A DNA stretch of 64,000 bases. It comes from Marthasterias glacialis (Eukaryota > Echinodermata > Asteroidea > Forcipulatida > Asteriidae). The stretch lies in assembly GCA_911728455.2 (NCBI GenBank), contig OU452235.1, positions 8,300,351-8,364,350 of the forward strand, read 5' to 3'. The notes under the pieces were generated by a model. It worked only from the letters and a program-made list of their open reading frames with translations, was not told the origin of the DNA and did no database searches. Below are positions 44,533 to 55,835 of the stretch, piece after piece. The translations under genes and the position numbers were made by a program. Position 1 is the stretch's first letter, and each line of letters opens with the position of its first letter.

Positions 44533-46148
44533 CAGCACTGCACATGAGATACTGACTCTCACAATGGTGACAGTAAGATTGATCGTGGCGATGACGTCAG
44601 GTGGTTTTGGTCAATACTGTAATGACTTCAGCTCAGTATTTGTAGCCTGAGAGTTCCCAAGGGAGAACAGTTTCAGAGTTTTAAAAGACTTGTACTGAAC
44701 CCCTTCCCTTTTTTGTAAGTCTTGGATCCGCCCCTTTACTGTAACTCTCCCTGATTACAAGAGCAGTAGCACGAACTGACATGGCATGCAACCCAAATTG
44801 AAAAGAAAATATTATTCCACATGAATTAAAACAAATGTCACCGAGAAAAATAATTGCGTCTGTGAAAAAGCGTCAAGTTAGTTGGGCTTTTAATCTCTCT
44901 TCCTTCCTTGTCTCTGAGATGGAGTCGAGAGAGAGACCCCCTTTTTATCTTTTTTTGTCACTGGTGGAAAGTCCGCTTGAAAAAAAAGAAAACATTGAAA
45001 GATGACATTTGATTGTTTCAGGAAAGCGGTTTTCACCCGCGCTGATGGACACGATTAATACATCCAATATCACATTTCCCAGGCCTTGGCCAGTGTTTCC
45101 TGACAGGAAAGACAGGCCCAGCTTCCCCCAAATTCTAGTGAAAAAGGGGAATATACACAGGGCTGGTGGGTCAGCTCTGAGCCCCCCTGTCCTAAACATC
45201 AGGATTTGATCTGAAAGTGGCAATCAATTCTTCTTTGATGAGATGAAAGATGCTTCTTTCCGATGTCAAAAAACGTGACAAGAAAAGGTTAGAAGTTAGA
45301 TGTTTTTTTTACGCGCAGGCTGTTGATGGGTTTGACAAAGTTAGGGTTGGAACTTAATTCCCAACTGTGACTAAAAGGGAAATAGGCTGGCCCTGTTTAT
45401 AAAAGTGCTTTGTTAAGCCTTGCATACAGGGTACCACACAGCGTGGGCAACGTGCTGTTTAACTCATATTAATGAGTTAAATCAACGAAAAAACTAAGAC
45501 TTCTTTGAAATATTTTCAGCTCAGATAATTTTTGTAAAAAGGATCTTAAACAGTAAGTGATAAGTGAATTGGGTTTTTCACCCAACTCCACCCCCCCCCC
45601 CTTTTGCCCCTCTCTTACCCTTCCCACAAATGAGATTGAATAACAAAACCAACTGAAGGATTTGTTTGTGTTTTCGCGACTAAAACACATTTTTTACCTA
45701 ACGTATAATCTAATTAAGATTGTTCAAAAAATGTATAAACGACGTCAGGTAATATAATTAACAGTAAATGTAGGATTATGTCTTACATTTCTCGCAAATT
45801 GTTGCTCTTGGTAAAGTATAACCTCCCCAAATTATTTCTTTGCCCCCACCAGCCCAACTAATTAATATGTCCACAGTTCTGCTCCTGCACAAAAGGTTCC
45901 CCGCTGAAAGATTTCCCCCAACGAAAGTGTTTGCCTTTGGATGGAAATTGAGAGTGGCATTCCGATATAAAGCAAGGTTTTCATCTTTCTTTACCGGGAA
46001 TGGACCTTGACCGTTTTTTACACAACATTTTATAAAGCATTGAACTTGACGAGGTGTTTTGTGATTGAACAAAAATGTGTCACTTCCTGACATAAGCCAT
46101 ATGGACTTAATTTTGGTACGTTTTATTCCCCGCTCTTTCCTTTCATTT
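44533..46148. other. No recognisable gene
   Basis: Unique-looking sequence with overlapping frames of 66-105 codons on both strands and no recognisable domain. Confidence 0.45.
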
Positions 46149-46500
46149 GTGGCATGTCGTGGCTGAGCTTGTCTAGCCTGTTGGACTCAAGTTCTGATGG
46201 CGGCGTCCATGGAATGTGGGTTCGAATCCCTGTCATGACGCTTGTGTCCTTGGGCAAGACACTTACAGCTATAATTGCTTCTCATCACCCAAGAATAAAT
46301 AGGTACCAGCGATTGTTGATGTGAATGATTAGCAACTTGCATGCCCAATTGGTTGTCGGTGCTGCATACTCCTAAGGAGTTGGGATGGTTTCAGGAATGG
46401 AATGCTTAAGGCCCAATGAACAGGGTAGTAATAGTGTAATCCATGTGCATTGTTAAGAACTGAATAGTCAATGTAAGTGTTGTTCAAATTGTAGGATGAG
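46149..46500 (+). repeat. SINE, second subfamily (twin of 40903-41270)
   Basis: GTGGCATGTCGTGGCTGAGC, GTGGGTTCGAATCCCTG and TTGTGTCCTTGGGCAAGACAC form the head. CTTCTCATCACCCAAG, GGTGCTGCATACTCC and GTTGGGATGGTTTCAG form the body. The CGTC-rich head contains an 8-9 base deletion or change in the A box, so it is likely inactive. Confidence 0.75.
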
Positions 46501-46502
46501 AA

Positions 46503-46735
46503 ATACAACTGCTGTTGTGATTGTTGTTGTTGTTGCTGCTGTTAATGTTATTGCTGCTGCTGCTGTACTGTTGCTGTTGTTGCTGCTGTTGATGTTGCTG
46601 CTGTTGTTGTTGCTTCTGCTGCTGCTGTTGTTATTATTGCTATTGTTGCTGTTGCTGCTGTGCTGTTGTTGTTGATGTTGCTGTTTGTGCTACTGCTGTG
46701 CTAATGTTGTTGTTTTTGTTATTATTATCATTATT
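46503..46735 (+). repeat. (TGT/TGC)n trinucleotide microsatellite
   Basis: Over 200 bp of TTG and CTG triplets with scattered ATG and ATT, ending in TTATTATTATCATTATTATGG. It starts just past the SINE and may have grown from its simple tail. Confidence 0.85.
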
Positions 46736-46827
46736 ATGGTTTATTGATTGCAGCCAACGTAAAGGCGGAAATGTAGTTACAATGAATTTATTCACAAGCA
46801 TTTTTGGAGATTAACATTGAAAAAAAA

Positions 46828-46898
46828 AACAGAGTGGGATTGAACCTGCGACCTCCAGGTTTCAAGGCCGTGCCCTACCAACAGAGCTATCAAGCCCT
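46828..46898 (-). repeat. tRNA-derived SINE head
   Basis: On the - strand GGGCTTGATAGCTCTGTTGGTAGGGCACGG and CTGGAGGTCGCAGGTTCAATCCC give A and B boxes at tRNA spacing. The closest relatives are at 1600-1700 and 22143-22208. Confidence 0.6.
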
Positions 46899-47804
46899 TC
46901 TTTGTCAATATCTTTGTTCTTTTATGTCAAGTAATGAACCATGCAAGTTATAACAAAATTACTTTTCCAAAAAAATAAAATACAGTAACAAGGGGAAGTA
47001 CAATAGATTTCAAAACAAATTACAAATTTATCTTAGAACCATGTATTAAAATCATGCCCTGGATTCAACTGATGATTTTGGCCTGCTGAAGAATTTACAA
47101 AAAGGAGCCGTGATTTTGAAGATTTTTTTTTTAATAAAAGGATGACATAATGTTTTTGTAAGGCTCGTTCAATACTCATATTTTCAAGGCAAAAGTGACG
47201 ATTGAAACATTACTTTCTTGCTGACAGCTATGCGTTCTTGCCTCAATGTCTACTCAATCAACTAGCAGCCTTGGAAGTGGGCGTCTTTAATTTGCAGAAT
47301 CCCCTGAAATGATTCCTGTTCTAGATAATTATTTGCAGATGAAAACTCTGCCCCTGTGATATAGAAATCTGTCTGCATTAGTACAGTTTCCCGACTCTAA
47401 ATTCTGACGAAAATAGCCCGACGCTCAAGAATTGACTTAGTTTTCTCTTCATACGAGGGACTTTTACAGAATGATAGGGAACTCTAAAGTCTGAGTCCTC
47501 ATCGTTTGAATCCAAGTCCCGCGTCAACAACACTGCAAAACACTGGGTGTCAAAATAACACCCTGGTGCCCCTCCGTTCAAATGCCAAACCCTAAATACA
47601 GCCCTTACCGTAGACCCCAGCTTATGTTCCCCAAACCCCAGCCAAAACACCTTATTCTTGTACCTAAAGCTGAAATATAAGATAACCTTAAAAAAGTCCT
47701 TAACTCTAATAACCCTACAAGTACAACCCAACCTCAAACCTAATCCTGAATCAAATCCTCCACACCTCAAAGCCCAAGCACATTGGTAAGAAGGAAAACA
47801 TACA
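46899..47804. other. No recognisable gene
   Basis: A 130-codon - strand frame at 47378-47770 has no motif I recognise. Near 47530-47575 ACACTGGGTGTCAAAATAACACC looks like a scrap of a short inverted-repeat element. Confidence 0.4.
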
Positions 47805-47925
47805 TGTTCACAGATTTACATATACCTTACATGGTATAAAGACAATGATGGTAGAAAACTTTCCTTGAAATATTTCTGCCTGAAGTGTTATTGTTTTTAA
47901 ATAATAAATGAAACAGTGAGATGAA
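47805..47925 (+). repeat. Dispersed repeat (partner of 39840-39960)
   Basis: ATGTTCACAGATTTACATATACC, CATGGTATAAAGACAATGATGG and CTTGAAATATTTCTGCCTGAAG follow the same order as the 39.8-kb copy. Confidence 0.6.
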
Positions 47926-48199
47926 AAATCTACCTGTAGGAATGCGTACAAAAATGCTGAATGCATTTTTACCGTTTTCTCACAAACGAAACAACAAAAT
48001 GAGCTGACATTTTCACAGGTTGGTTTTATCACAGATATCTTGGTTTGTGCAAAGAATGGAAGCATTTACAGTCAGTTTACTAATGTTGAGCTGGGGCTTT
48101 AAACTGCATATCCAAAACCATTCCAGTCACCTAAACTCTCACCTCCAGGCCTTAAAATAATCTGAACCTGACCTAACACCAACTAACAATAACCAGCTT

Positions 48200-48390
48200 C
48201 AGTAGCATTTAGAGGGACATGGGGAGGGGAGGGGGGGGGGGCGTACCCCTCCATTGATGTCCATACCCCATGATGCACCCCTTCCCCTTTGAAATCTGGA
48301 CATTTGAAATTCAAAATTACCAGAAAAAAATGTTACATTTTTAAAGTTTTTATGTAGTAACTTCAAATGCTTTTAAAACCAGTCAGGAGA
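48200..48390 (+). mobile_element. 5' fragment of the CAGTGGCGTAA hAT family
   Basis: CAGTAGCATTTAGAGGG is a decayed left end. A G-run, TTTGAAATCTGGACATTTGA and ATGTTACATTTTTAAAGTTTTTATGTAGTAA match 32229 and 43531. The right half is missing. Confidence 0.55.
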
Positions 48391-49219
48391 GGATAGTGAA
48401 AAACCATGCACACTTTTGAGCATGTAGACACATTGTCTTTAATTTCATTTCAATTGTTAATTAAAATGGGGTCTTCAAATTCTATTTTCTCGACTTGGAC
48501 AGTATTTCAGATAGAAATATGAAAGATTGGTACTGGTATGAACACTTCATAATCAGAAAGCTTTCAGACTGATACTAGTTTAAAAAAAAAATTGGACGAA
48601 TACCAATCCTATGTTTACCTTTAACAGACCAAAACCAATGATCCATAACCCCAACCACCCCCACAAATCTGTTTTCAGTAACGGAGAAAAAGCCCTTGGC
48701 ATGATTAATACGCCAACAAGCACATGCTGTGGTGACTTTCATCACTATTTTAATCATTACGTAACAGATAGTTGGACGACAGCCAAAACAAAAAATGATT
48801 TCCATGTGAGAGAAAGTTACCAGGGCTGTATCGTCTTGATTCTATATGAAAAGTTGTTCGTGAAAATGAACGTCATTTCTAAACCTTGAACAAAGAAAGA
48901 AAGATAACAAGTTAATCTGCAGTCCTGAGGCAGCAGAAAATTGGCTTTGCGTCAACACTGAAGACATACATCCTTGATAAAGACAACTTAATCAAGGGAC
49001 TGGATTGAAATTACCTTAGAGATTCTACCTCATAACACTTTGGATGGTTGAATGACCTTTAATGATGAATCCCACAGCTTAGAATTCACAGGGGGTAAAC
49101 AACCTTTTGCGGTGTTTTTTTTTTTCCAAATGTGAAAACACAACAAGCACTGCAAACTTGTGGTAATTTTGTACATATTTGCAAATTTTCATTCATTTTA
49201 ATGTATGATGCATCATTGG
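48391..49219. other. No recognisable feature
   Basis: AT-rich. GGGCTGTATCGTCTTGATTCTAT at 48825-48847 resembles one end of the TTA-flanked MITE at 31761 but has no partner end. Confidence 0.4.
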
Positions 49220-49224
49220 TTTCT

Positions 49225-49630
49225 GCTCAAAGTTTATGATTAACGCTCCAGGTTTATGGTTTATGCTCTAGGTTTATGGTTTCCTCTAGGGCTATGGTTT
49301 TGGTTTATGCTGTAGGTTTATGGTTTATGCTCTAGATTTATTGTTTATGATCTAAGTTTTTGGTTTATGGTTAATGCTCTAGATTTATGGTTTATAATCT
49401 AGGTTTTTGGTTTATGCTGTCGGTTTATGGTTAATGCTCTAGTTGTATGGTTTATAATCTAGGTGAATGGTTTATGCTCTAGGTTTATGGTTTATCCTTT
49501 AGGTTTACGCTCCAGGTTCATGATTTATGCTTTAGATTTATGGTTTATGCTCTAGTTAATGGTTTATGCTCCAAGTTTATGGTTTATCTTCTAGTGTAAT
49601 GGTTTAGGCTCTAGGTTTATGGTTCAGTAG
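49225..49630 (+). repeat. 20-bp minisatellite (TTTATGGTTTATGCTCTAGG), roughly 19 diverged copies
   Basis: The unit GGTTTATGCTCTAGGTTTAT is repeated head to tail with many single changes and unit lengths of 18-24 bp. It starts at about 49225 (AAGTTTATGATTAACGCTCC) and stops at GGTTCAGTAGAG. Confidence 0.8.
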
Positions 49631-49844
49631 AGTAAATTTTCTTTTTCTTCCCTAGTCAGGCTCTTCCGGACATTGTTGGCAAAAACTGCTGATACTCTAC
49701 CAAGCAAACTTGCTCCATTTAAAGATAAATAACAACACTGCAACAGGTACAAACCTAATTCTCTTTTATCAAGATAACAGAAATACAGCTAGCAAAAAAA
49801 GTAGTATTGGTAAGTATGAAGACACTGTTGCTCATACACTGGTA

Positions 49845-50945
49845 AGCTTACTCTCTTTGAATCAATGTAAGGTACAACAGTGGATTTTTTGCTTTTTTTG
49901 CTTTTGTTTTGTTTTTTAGGTGGGGGGGGGGGTCAATTTCTGCCACTGTATTAGTTTCTCATAATCCATATGATTTTGGTAACTTTGGGAAACTGAGACT
50001 GGTTGTACTTACTCTTTTTGAATCAATATAAGGTACAACAGTGTTTTTCTTTTTGGTAATTTCTGGTATTGTATGGTATTTCTTAGTTTCTTAGCATCCG
50101 AAGATGATATTGATAACTTTGGAAAACTGCTACTGGTTGTACGTACTCTTTGAATCACTAGAAAGGGCAGCTTGTATGCTCCTGGTCCCGTCTTTATCCT
50201 TCATGTTGTCACGTTTTGGCTACTGGTTGCAAAACTTCTGCTACTCGGTATGCTTACTCTCCTTGAATCAAGATAAGGTAAAGCGGTGTCAATTTGAAAA
50301 AACTGCTGTCACTGGTATGTTATGGTCACTTTATCCCCCGTCTTTTTCCTTTGTAATGTCACATGTTTTTACGGGCTGCAACACTGATAAGGTAAGGTAC
50401 CAAGATAAGGTAAGTGTCAATTTTGAAAACTGCTGTCACTGGTATGTTAAGGTCACTTTAACCCCTATCTTTATCCTTTCTAATGTCACGTTTTGACGGG
50501 CTGCAACGCTGCTGCTACTGGTAAAGCTCACTCTTTGAATCAAGGTAAGGTACAGCAGTGGTATTTGGGGGAATTGCTGCAACTTTCTCACTTTCGATCA
50601 CTCCAACTCCAATGGGCTTAGTGGTGGACTGCCTCGTGATGTTCTGCCAGCCCTCTGTCCTGTGCCAGTCTGCTAGCTGCCATGAGACAACTCACATATT
50701 CTACAAAATGTTGGCAATTCTTGACTGGTGTTTATATGTACTTACTCTTGCTGAATCCCAGGAAAGGGCCTGCCCAGTGCTCCTCTGTCTTCATCCTCCG
50801 CAATGTTACATTCTGGCGACTCCCTAGCTGCGAAACTGCTACTCGTGGTATGCATACTCTCTTTGAATCAAGATAAGGTGCACCGTGCTGATTGGTAATG
50901 TTGGTAAAGCTGCTTCTGTTATGCTTCTCTCTTTGAATCAAGCGT
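49845..50945 (+). repeat. Irregular long-period tandem repeat (CTCTTTGAATCAAGATAAGG)
   Basis: The word CTCTTTGAATCAA(G/T)(A/G)TAAGGTACA(A/G)CAGTG or a close variant occurs near 49853, 50015, 50144, 50258, 50530, 50745, 50855 and 50930. The intervening blocks ACTGCTGTCACTGGTATGTTA, CTTTATCCTTTCTAATGTCACG and CGGGCTGCAAC are also repeated. Spacing varies from about 75 to 270 bp through internal deletion. Frames of up to 130 codons through it come from the repeat. Confidence 0.75.
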
Positions 50946-51129
50946 GGATTGTTGACAATGCTCTTAACCTGCTGCTGAGTCCCTTTAATTCAACAAAAAA
51001 TATTGAAATCTAACTGGTAAAAGTTGCATCTAAATATATTTCTATAAATGTATCCCAGTAAAGAAATTGTAAAAAGCCTTTTGATATGTTAATTTCACAT
51101 TTGGATTTTTTCTTCCTGGACCTCCTTCC

Positions 51130-51405
51130 AACCTGGACCTTGTTTACTTATTAATAAGATACACCACATTAAATTTTTAAGTTTAAATTTTTACTGAATT
51201 ATCAAATGATTTTGTATGCTTAAACTGTTCATGTTTTATCACTGTATGATATGCAATCTCTCTGCTGCAAGAAGTCTTATATGACACATTTAATAAATGT
51301 TTAAAAGTAATTGTTATATCACTTTTGTTTGTACTCTGTAAGACAGATTTTCTTGTGTTTGAGTTGAATGACGAATAAATTCTTTGAACTTTGAACTTGA
51401 ATTGC
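51130..51405 (+). repeat. Probable LINE 3' end with TTGAACTTTGAAC tail
   Basis: ATGACGAATAAATTCTTTGAACTTTGAACTTGAA at about 51368-51402 is a typical short-repeat tail of non-LTR elements. The AT-rich sequence before it could be 3' UTR. No protein motif is attached. Confidence 0.45.
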
Positions 51406-51935
51406 AGACAAGAGTGTTTTTCTGAAGTACAATCACCCACTCACTCCCTCTTAAGGCAACGAGAGAATGACTCTTAGAAATGTCGAGTAAACTCAATAAA
51501 TTTTCCTCTCTGAACCACACACTCCTGAACAAAGCATCGTTAGAATGTAAATATTATCAACCCATCAAGTGCAATGACCTCAGAGATCACCATCCAGCTT
51601 GAAATACTGTCATAGCGGTGTTCGTCTCATCATAAGAAACATGCACTAGGTTGACGGCAATGTTAAATCTTTTAAATTTGTCCGCAAGTCACACTGTCAG
51701 TCTTTACTTCTAGTTTTCATTAATAAATGATTGCAAAGCTGTATACCGTTTTCCCTATTCCTATTGAAAAGACAATAACCCGAGTACCTTGGGTGGGAAT
51801 CGAACCCACTCCTGCCACCCATTCTGACCCCCTTGCTTCCTTCCAAACTTGTTGCAGTTAGCTTGGAATGACACATGCAGTCCGGTTTCATCTTGTGATC
51901 AGCAGCAATGCCCAACTTCAGGAAACTGTTCACAG

Positions 51936-52170
51936 CAGTGACGAAACTAGGGTAAACATTTAGGGGACACAAGTGGGTGCACATTTTTTTCTAGGGGGGG
52001 GGGGGGCACTTCTGGCCAATTAAAACTGTAGCATTTTTCTTAAACACCATGTTTTGTAATGAATTACTTGTATCTGGATCTTTGTCATGAGGGGGTAACC
52101 TGGGGGGTCACCTGGGGGGTCACTGGAAATTTGTGGGGGGCACATCACCACACCCTCATGGCTGTGCTGC
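51936..52170 (+). mobile_element. Fragment of the CAGTGGCGTAA hAT-like family
   Basis: CAGTGACGAAACTAGGGTAA is a variant left end. A GGGGGGGGGGGGCACTTCTGGCC stretch and CAATTAAAACTGTAGCATTTTTCTTAAACA follow, the last being the inverted right-end region of the family. The far end is not clear. Confidence 0.45.
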
Positions 52171-52412
52171 TGAAGCCACATGCTATTTTATGTTGGCGTT
52201 CCCACAGAGCATTATTTTCAATAAAGTAAATTGGAAAAAAAATATACAAAGGGGGTCACAACAGGTATATTTTCAGCTGATTCATTATTTATTAATTACA
52301 AACTTTTACCTGGCATATAGACAAGGCAGTATGGCATACAACCTTGTTGATAGAGGGTTTCCTTATTTCGCAAAAGATGAATCCAATTTCACTGCTAATG
52401 AATTACTATTGA

Positions 52413-52742
52413 TTATAAGATGCCATTCGCCATAAGACGGTCATTTTCCCTCTTCTCATTATCGACACCAGAATGGATTTTTAGTCCGACTGTCACCATG
52501 GCAACGAGCTCCACTGTGGCATTCATCATCGTTGCATAAGTTCTCTTCTTGGTAGACGGTTCATTCTGAAAGGCATGAACCTCACCATCAACAGGTCGCT
52601 TTATACTTTCATCGAACGTGAAGCCAATTTTTGTGACGCACACAACTTCTAAATCTGACTCCGAATATATTTGGTTTGCTTTGGCGTTTTGACTGAAGAA
52701 CGGACCATTGTTTCCGCTCACTAAATAATTACAACGAATCAT
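52413..52742 (-). CDS. Unrecognised 109-codon open reading frame
   Basis: On the - strand an ATG-to-stop frame reads MIRCNYLVSGNNGPFFSQNA, KANQIYSESDLEVVCVTKIG, FTFDESIKRPVDGEVHAFQN and onward to RLMANGIL. It is not repetitive, is balanced in amino-acid composition and has no low-complexity run, unlike most frames here. I know no family for it. It could be a small intronless gene, one exon of a longer gene, a scrap of a transposon protein, or chance. No flanking exon, promoter or poly(A) signal is evident, and a G-rich hAT fragment lies just downstream. Confidence 0.3.
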   Translation of the reverse strand: MIRCNYLVSGNNGPFFSQNAKANQIYSESDLEVVCVTKIGFTFDESIKRPVDGEVHAFQNEPSTKKRTYATMMNATVELVAMVTVGLKIHSGVDNEKRENDRLMANGIL

Positions 52743-52849
52743 TGGGAATTAAGAGAAATACACACAGCACTGCACTGGGCAAAATACCTTGGTTCTGCTT
52801 ACTGCACATTTGTAGCAGAAACACATTACCAGCCAAGAATGATATTGAT

Positions 52850-53385
52850 CAGTGTCGAGTACTACTCAAGTACCACTGTGATGGTACCCATAATCGGCTA
52901 GAAAAATACTCGTCTTTGAAGTCCATACTCGACACTTGACTGAAAATTACTGTACTCAAAGACATGTACTCAATACTCGTCTGAAAATGTACTCAGATTT
53001 TAAGTATTGTCGTAAAAAAACACTTTACATTCTGCTTTCCTATTAGTGCAAGGAATGCAGAAAGCTCTGGAAAAAGTAAAATTGCCTTTTTCTAGTATGT
53101 ATTCATGTTGAAAAAAATGGTTATCATAACAAGCACTCTGGTCATTTAGAAATTAGTCAAAAAAAACAAAACAATAATGTTTTATACCTCATTTTGCAGT
53201 ATTTTGTTTTAAAAAAGACCTTGTACACATACTTGAAGATCCAAGTACGTGGTACTCAGCTGTTGGATATCAGAATACTTGGTACTCAGACACTTGTACT
53301 TGATGGCCCAAATACTATTACTCAAGTAGTACTCGGCAGTACTTGATACCCGACTGAAAAGTACCGACTACAAACCCTGGTTTTG
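52850..53385. repeat. AGTACTC/GAGTACT-rich element
   Basis: The words GAGTACTACTCAAGTACC, ATACTCGTCT, TGTACTCAAAGACATGTACTC, GGTACTCAGACACTTGTACTTG and CAAGTAGTACTCGGCAGTACTTG recur in both orientations over about 530 bp. The right end is ACCGACTACAAACCCTGG. It behaves like a DNA transposon body, but I could not find a matching left terminus. Confidence 0.5.
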
Positions 53386-54049
53386 ATCTTGGAAGATCAA
53401 AACTAATTGTCTCACTCAATTCTACAAAACTATAGCATTTCAGGCAGAAATACTGCAAGGGGACTTGTTCACCAAAATCATCTTTACACCATGTTATCTG
53501 CTGATCTATGAACAATTCTATTTTCAATCTGACCAATGTTGTGCACCCTCTCTGGTCCTTGCTCTATGCTCTGAATAACATTTGCTGTTTAATTAACTGA
53601 TTTAGGGAATCTGTCCCACCTAACAAGCTGTCCAAACTGAGCGACTTTGGCTTATGGCTTCAGCTGTAACACTGAAAAATTGGTAGTTGTTTTGGTCTAG
53701 CCAAAGCCAAACCAAAGAAAATTAACCCTTGCAAGATCTTTTATAGAGTTGGTAAATATACACTCAGTGTACAGCACATGGCGTCAGTCTGCCAACACAG
53801 TACTCTCACGGGGACCCTAAACAAATCAAATGTGGGAGTCAATATTGAGACAGCGCGCTTATTATGCGCTATTCATAAACATGGTTTATTGGGGGCTTAA
53901 TTTACAGCACAAACAAGTTCAGTGTGTCGTACCATACCCATGAAATCATTGTCATCACGTAGGGCAGACACATTGTCTGCTTACGGTGGGAACATTGGCC
54001 GTTAACCAAGGGTTGACTTGTTGGTAGAATCGCGATAAAAGATGGGAGC
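53386..54049. other. No recognisable gene
   Basis: It includes an inverted scrap of the 39.8-kb dispersed repeat near 53430. Otherwise I see no repeat or domain. Confidence 0.4.
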
Positions 54050-54890
54050 CCATGAGCATGTCTGTAACTCATTAACGCATGTGCATATTCATAACTCAAT
54101 AACACAAGTGCATATTCATAACTCAATAACACAAGTGCAAACTCACAACTCATTAACATAAGCACAGCCTCATAACAAGTGCATACTCATAACTTAATAA
54201 TAGTAATAATAATAATAATACTGGGGTCTTATATAGCGCACGTAACTACCAGCAATTAGGTACTCAAGGCACTTATTATTGTCATTTTTTATGACAGGTT
54301 TTTGAAGTTTTTAAATTATGAGACCCACTTATGTAGCACCTTATAAGGGTTTACAAGGTGCTGAGGCGCATTCATCAGCCACTGCCACTCAGCGATAAGT
54401 GCACTGGGTTCTTTTATGTGCATTACACAACACAAGGGACCTACGGCTTTTACGCCCCATCTGAAGGACAAAGCAATAATGGTTGAGTGTCGTGCTTAAG
54501 GACACAAGTGTCATGATCGGGACTCGGACCCACACTCTGCTGATCTGAACACCAGAGCTTGAGTCTGGTGCGCTAGACCACTCGGCCACGACACACCACT
54601 GACACAGGTGCATAGTCATAACCCCAAAACACAAGTGCATGTTCATAACTCATAACTCATCACAAGCGCATACTCACACACAACCCATTTTGCATGCTCA
54701 AAACTCAATTACCCACTTATGCTCAAACCATCACTCAAAATAACTCATGCACATGCTCGTAACACATTAACCCTTTGCACATGCTCATAACCCCCAAAAC
54801 CATGCTCAACCATAACTCAAAAACCATACTCATAACTCAATAACTCAATTCTCCAATGCACATGCCCATAACTCAAGGGAGGTTTGCGGC
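54050..54890 (+). repeat. 27-bp minisatellite (CATAACTCAATAACACAAGTGCATATT), split by a SINE
   Basis: Clear 27-bp units lie at about 54055-54195. More diverged units (CATAACTCATAACTCATCAC, GCTCATAACCCCCAAAACC, CATGCTCATAAC) resume at 54600-54890. The SINE at 54196-54598 sits between the two blocks, so the array predates the insertion. Confidence 0.75.
54196..54598 (-). repeat. Long SINE (twin of 38972-39385)
   Basis: The - strand head has GTGGTGTGTCGTGGCCGAGTGG and GTGTGGGTCCGAGTCCCGATC. The body has GGGGCGTAAAAGCCGTAGGTCC and CACATAAAAGAACCCAGTGCAC, and the tail has CAAGTGCC-type text near 54258-54275 and (ATT)n at 54196-54220. The block GAAACACCGGGGCAAACCCC present in the 39-kb copy is absent here. 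Confidence 0.8.
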
Positions 54891-55161
54891 AAGCTTATCT
54901 CTCAAAATTTGAAAAGCAAAGCCTGGCAGAAAGATCATTATGCTTACTAGTTCAAGAACCACGCCAAATTTGAAAACTGTTCAGCAGAAAAACATCGCTG
55001 AACAAATTCATTTGCACTGCAAAAAACAAGCAGGGAACCAGCCACACACGGTGTACATGACATGCTATTACTTGGCTAGTAACGCACTTCTGCGCAGCAA
55101 GATCTTGCCGTGCTTAGTAAATTTGTCAAGTAATGAGCCCATGTCAAAGGCAAGGCTTGAT

Positions 55162-55385
55162 CATAGGCGTATGGGGACTCTTTGGTTAAGTGGGGGGGGG
55201 GGGGTGGAAGAGGTTGATTTGCCTGAACTTTTTTCACAGATAAAAACAAAAGTATCAATATCTGATAAAAGTTTTATTTTCTTCTTCTTCTTGTTTTTCC
55301 TAAATTTCCCCACTATTTTGTCCAGATTTTTTTTTTTGAGGGGGGCAACTCCCCCCTCCCCCCCACCATGTCTTGTACACCTATG
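55162..55385. mobile_element. Short hAT-type element, CATAGGYGTA ends, near-perfect 8-bp duplication
   Basis: The left end CATAGGCGTATGGGG and right end CTTGTACACCTATG are inverted. The flanks are GGCTTGAT (55154-55161) and GGGTTGAT (55386-55393), seven of eight identical. The interior is a G-run, T-rich sequence and a C-run, non-coding, 224 bp. The ends differ from the CAGTGGCGTAA family, so it is a separate family. Confidence 0.75.
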
Positions 55386-55759
55386 GGGTTGATGATCCCA
55401 TTTTTTTCAGGAGGAGCAGGAAAAGATAGAATATCACTATATACCTTTTCCCGCCATTTTGCACAATCCCATTTGCACATTTAAACATTGTTAAAACACA
55501 TTCAGTAATAGAGGCCTCCTGTGTCATGCCATTTAGCCATCCACCTGACACACATGACACAAGTCTATTGATTTCATTGTTGTTTCAACTTAATTTAATG
55601 ACCATCAGAGATAATTGGTTCATGTGGAGTGATCATCCTTAGCGATGGTTGTAATTATGGTTTGTTAGTCACATCGATCACGTCTGGAATGTAACACTGT
55701 CACATTACCGTCTCACCATTAAAGGGGCATGCTCAGCTGAATCTCAACGAAACCACAAA
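55386..55759. other. No recognisable feature
   Basis: Unique-looking AT-rich sequence, with no frame or repeat I can support. Confidence 0.45.
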
Positions 55760-55835
55760 ATCACGTTCTGTTGATTAGAAACAGCAGAGCTTGAGTCCAC
55801 TGCACCTGACCGCTCGGCCAGGACATGCCACAATG
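55760..55835 (-). repeat. SINE head fragment
   Basis: CTGTTGATTAGAAACAGCAGAGCTTGAGTCCACTGCACCTGACCGCTCGGCCAGGACATGCCAC is the inverted A-box half of the 39/54-kb SINE. The B box and body are missing. Confidence 0.6.

Noticed and set aside
50104-50496. 130-codon frame with possible membrane segments
   Set aside because: It spans several units of the irregular tandem repeat at 49845-50945.
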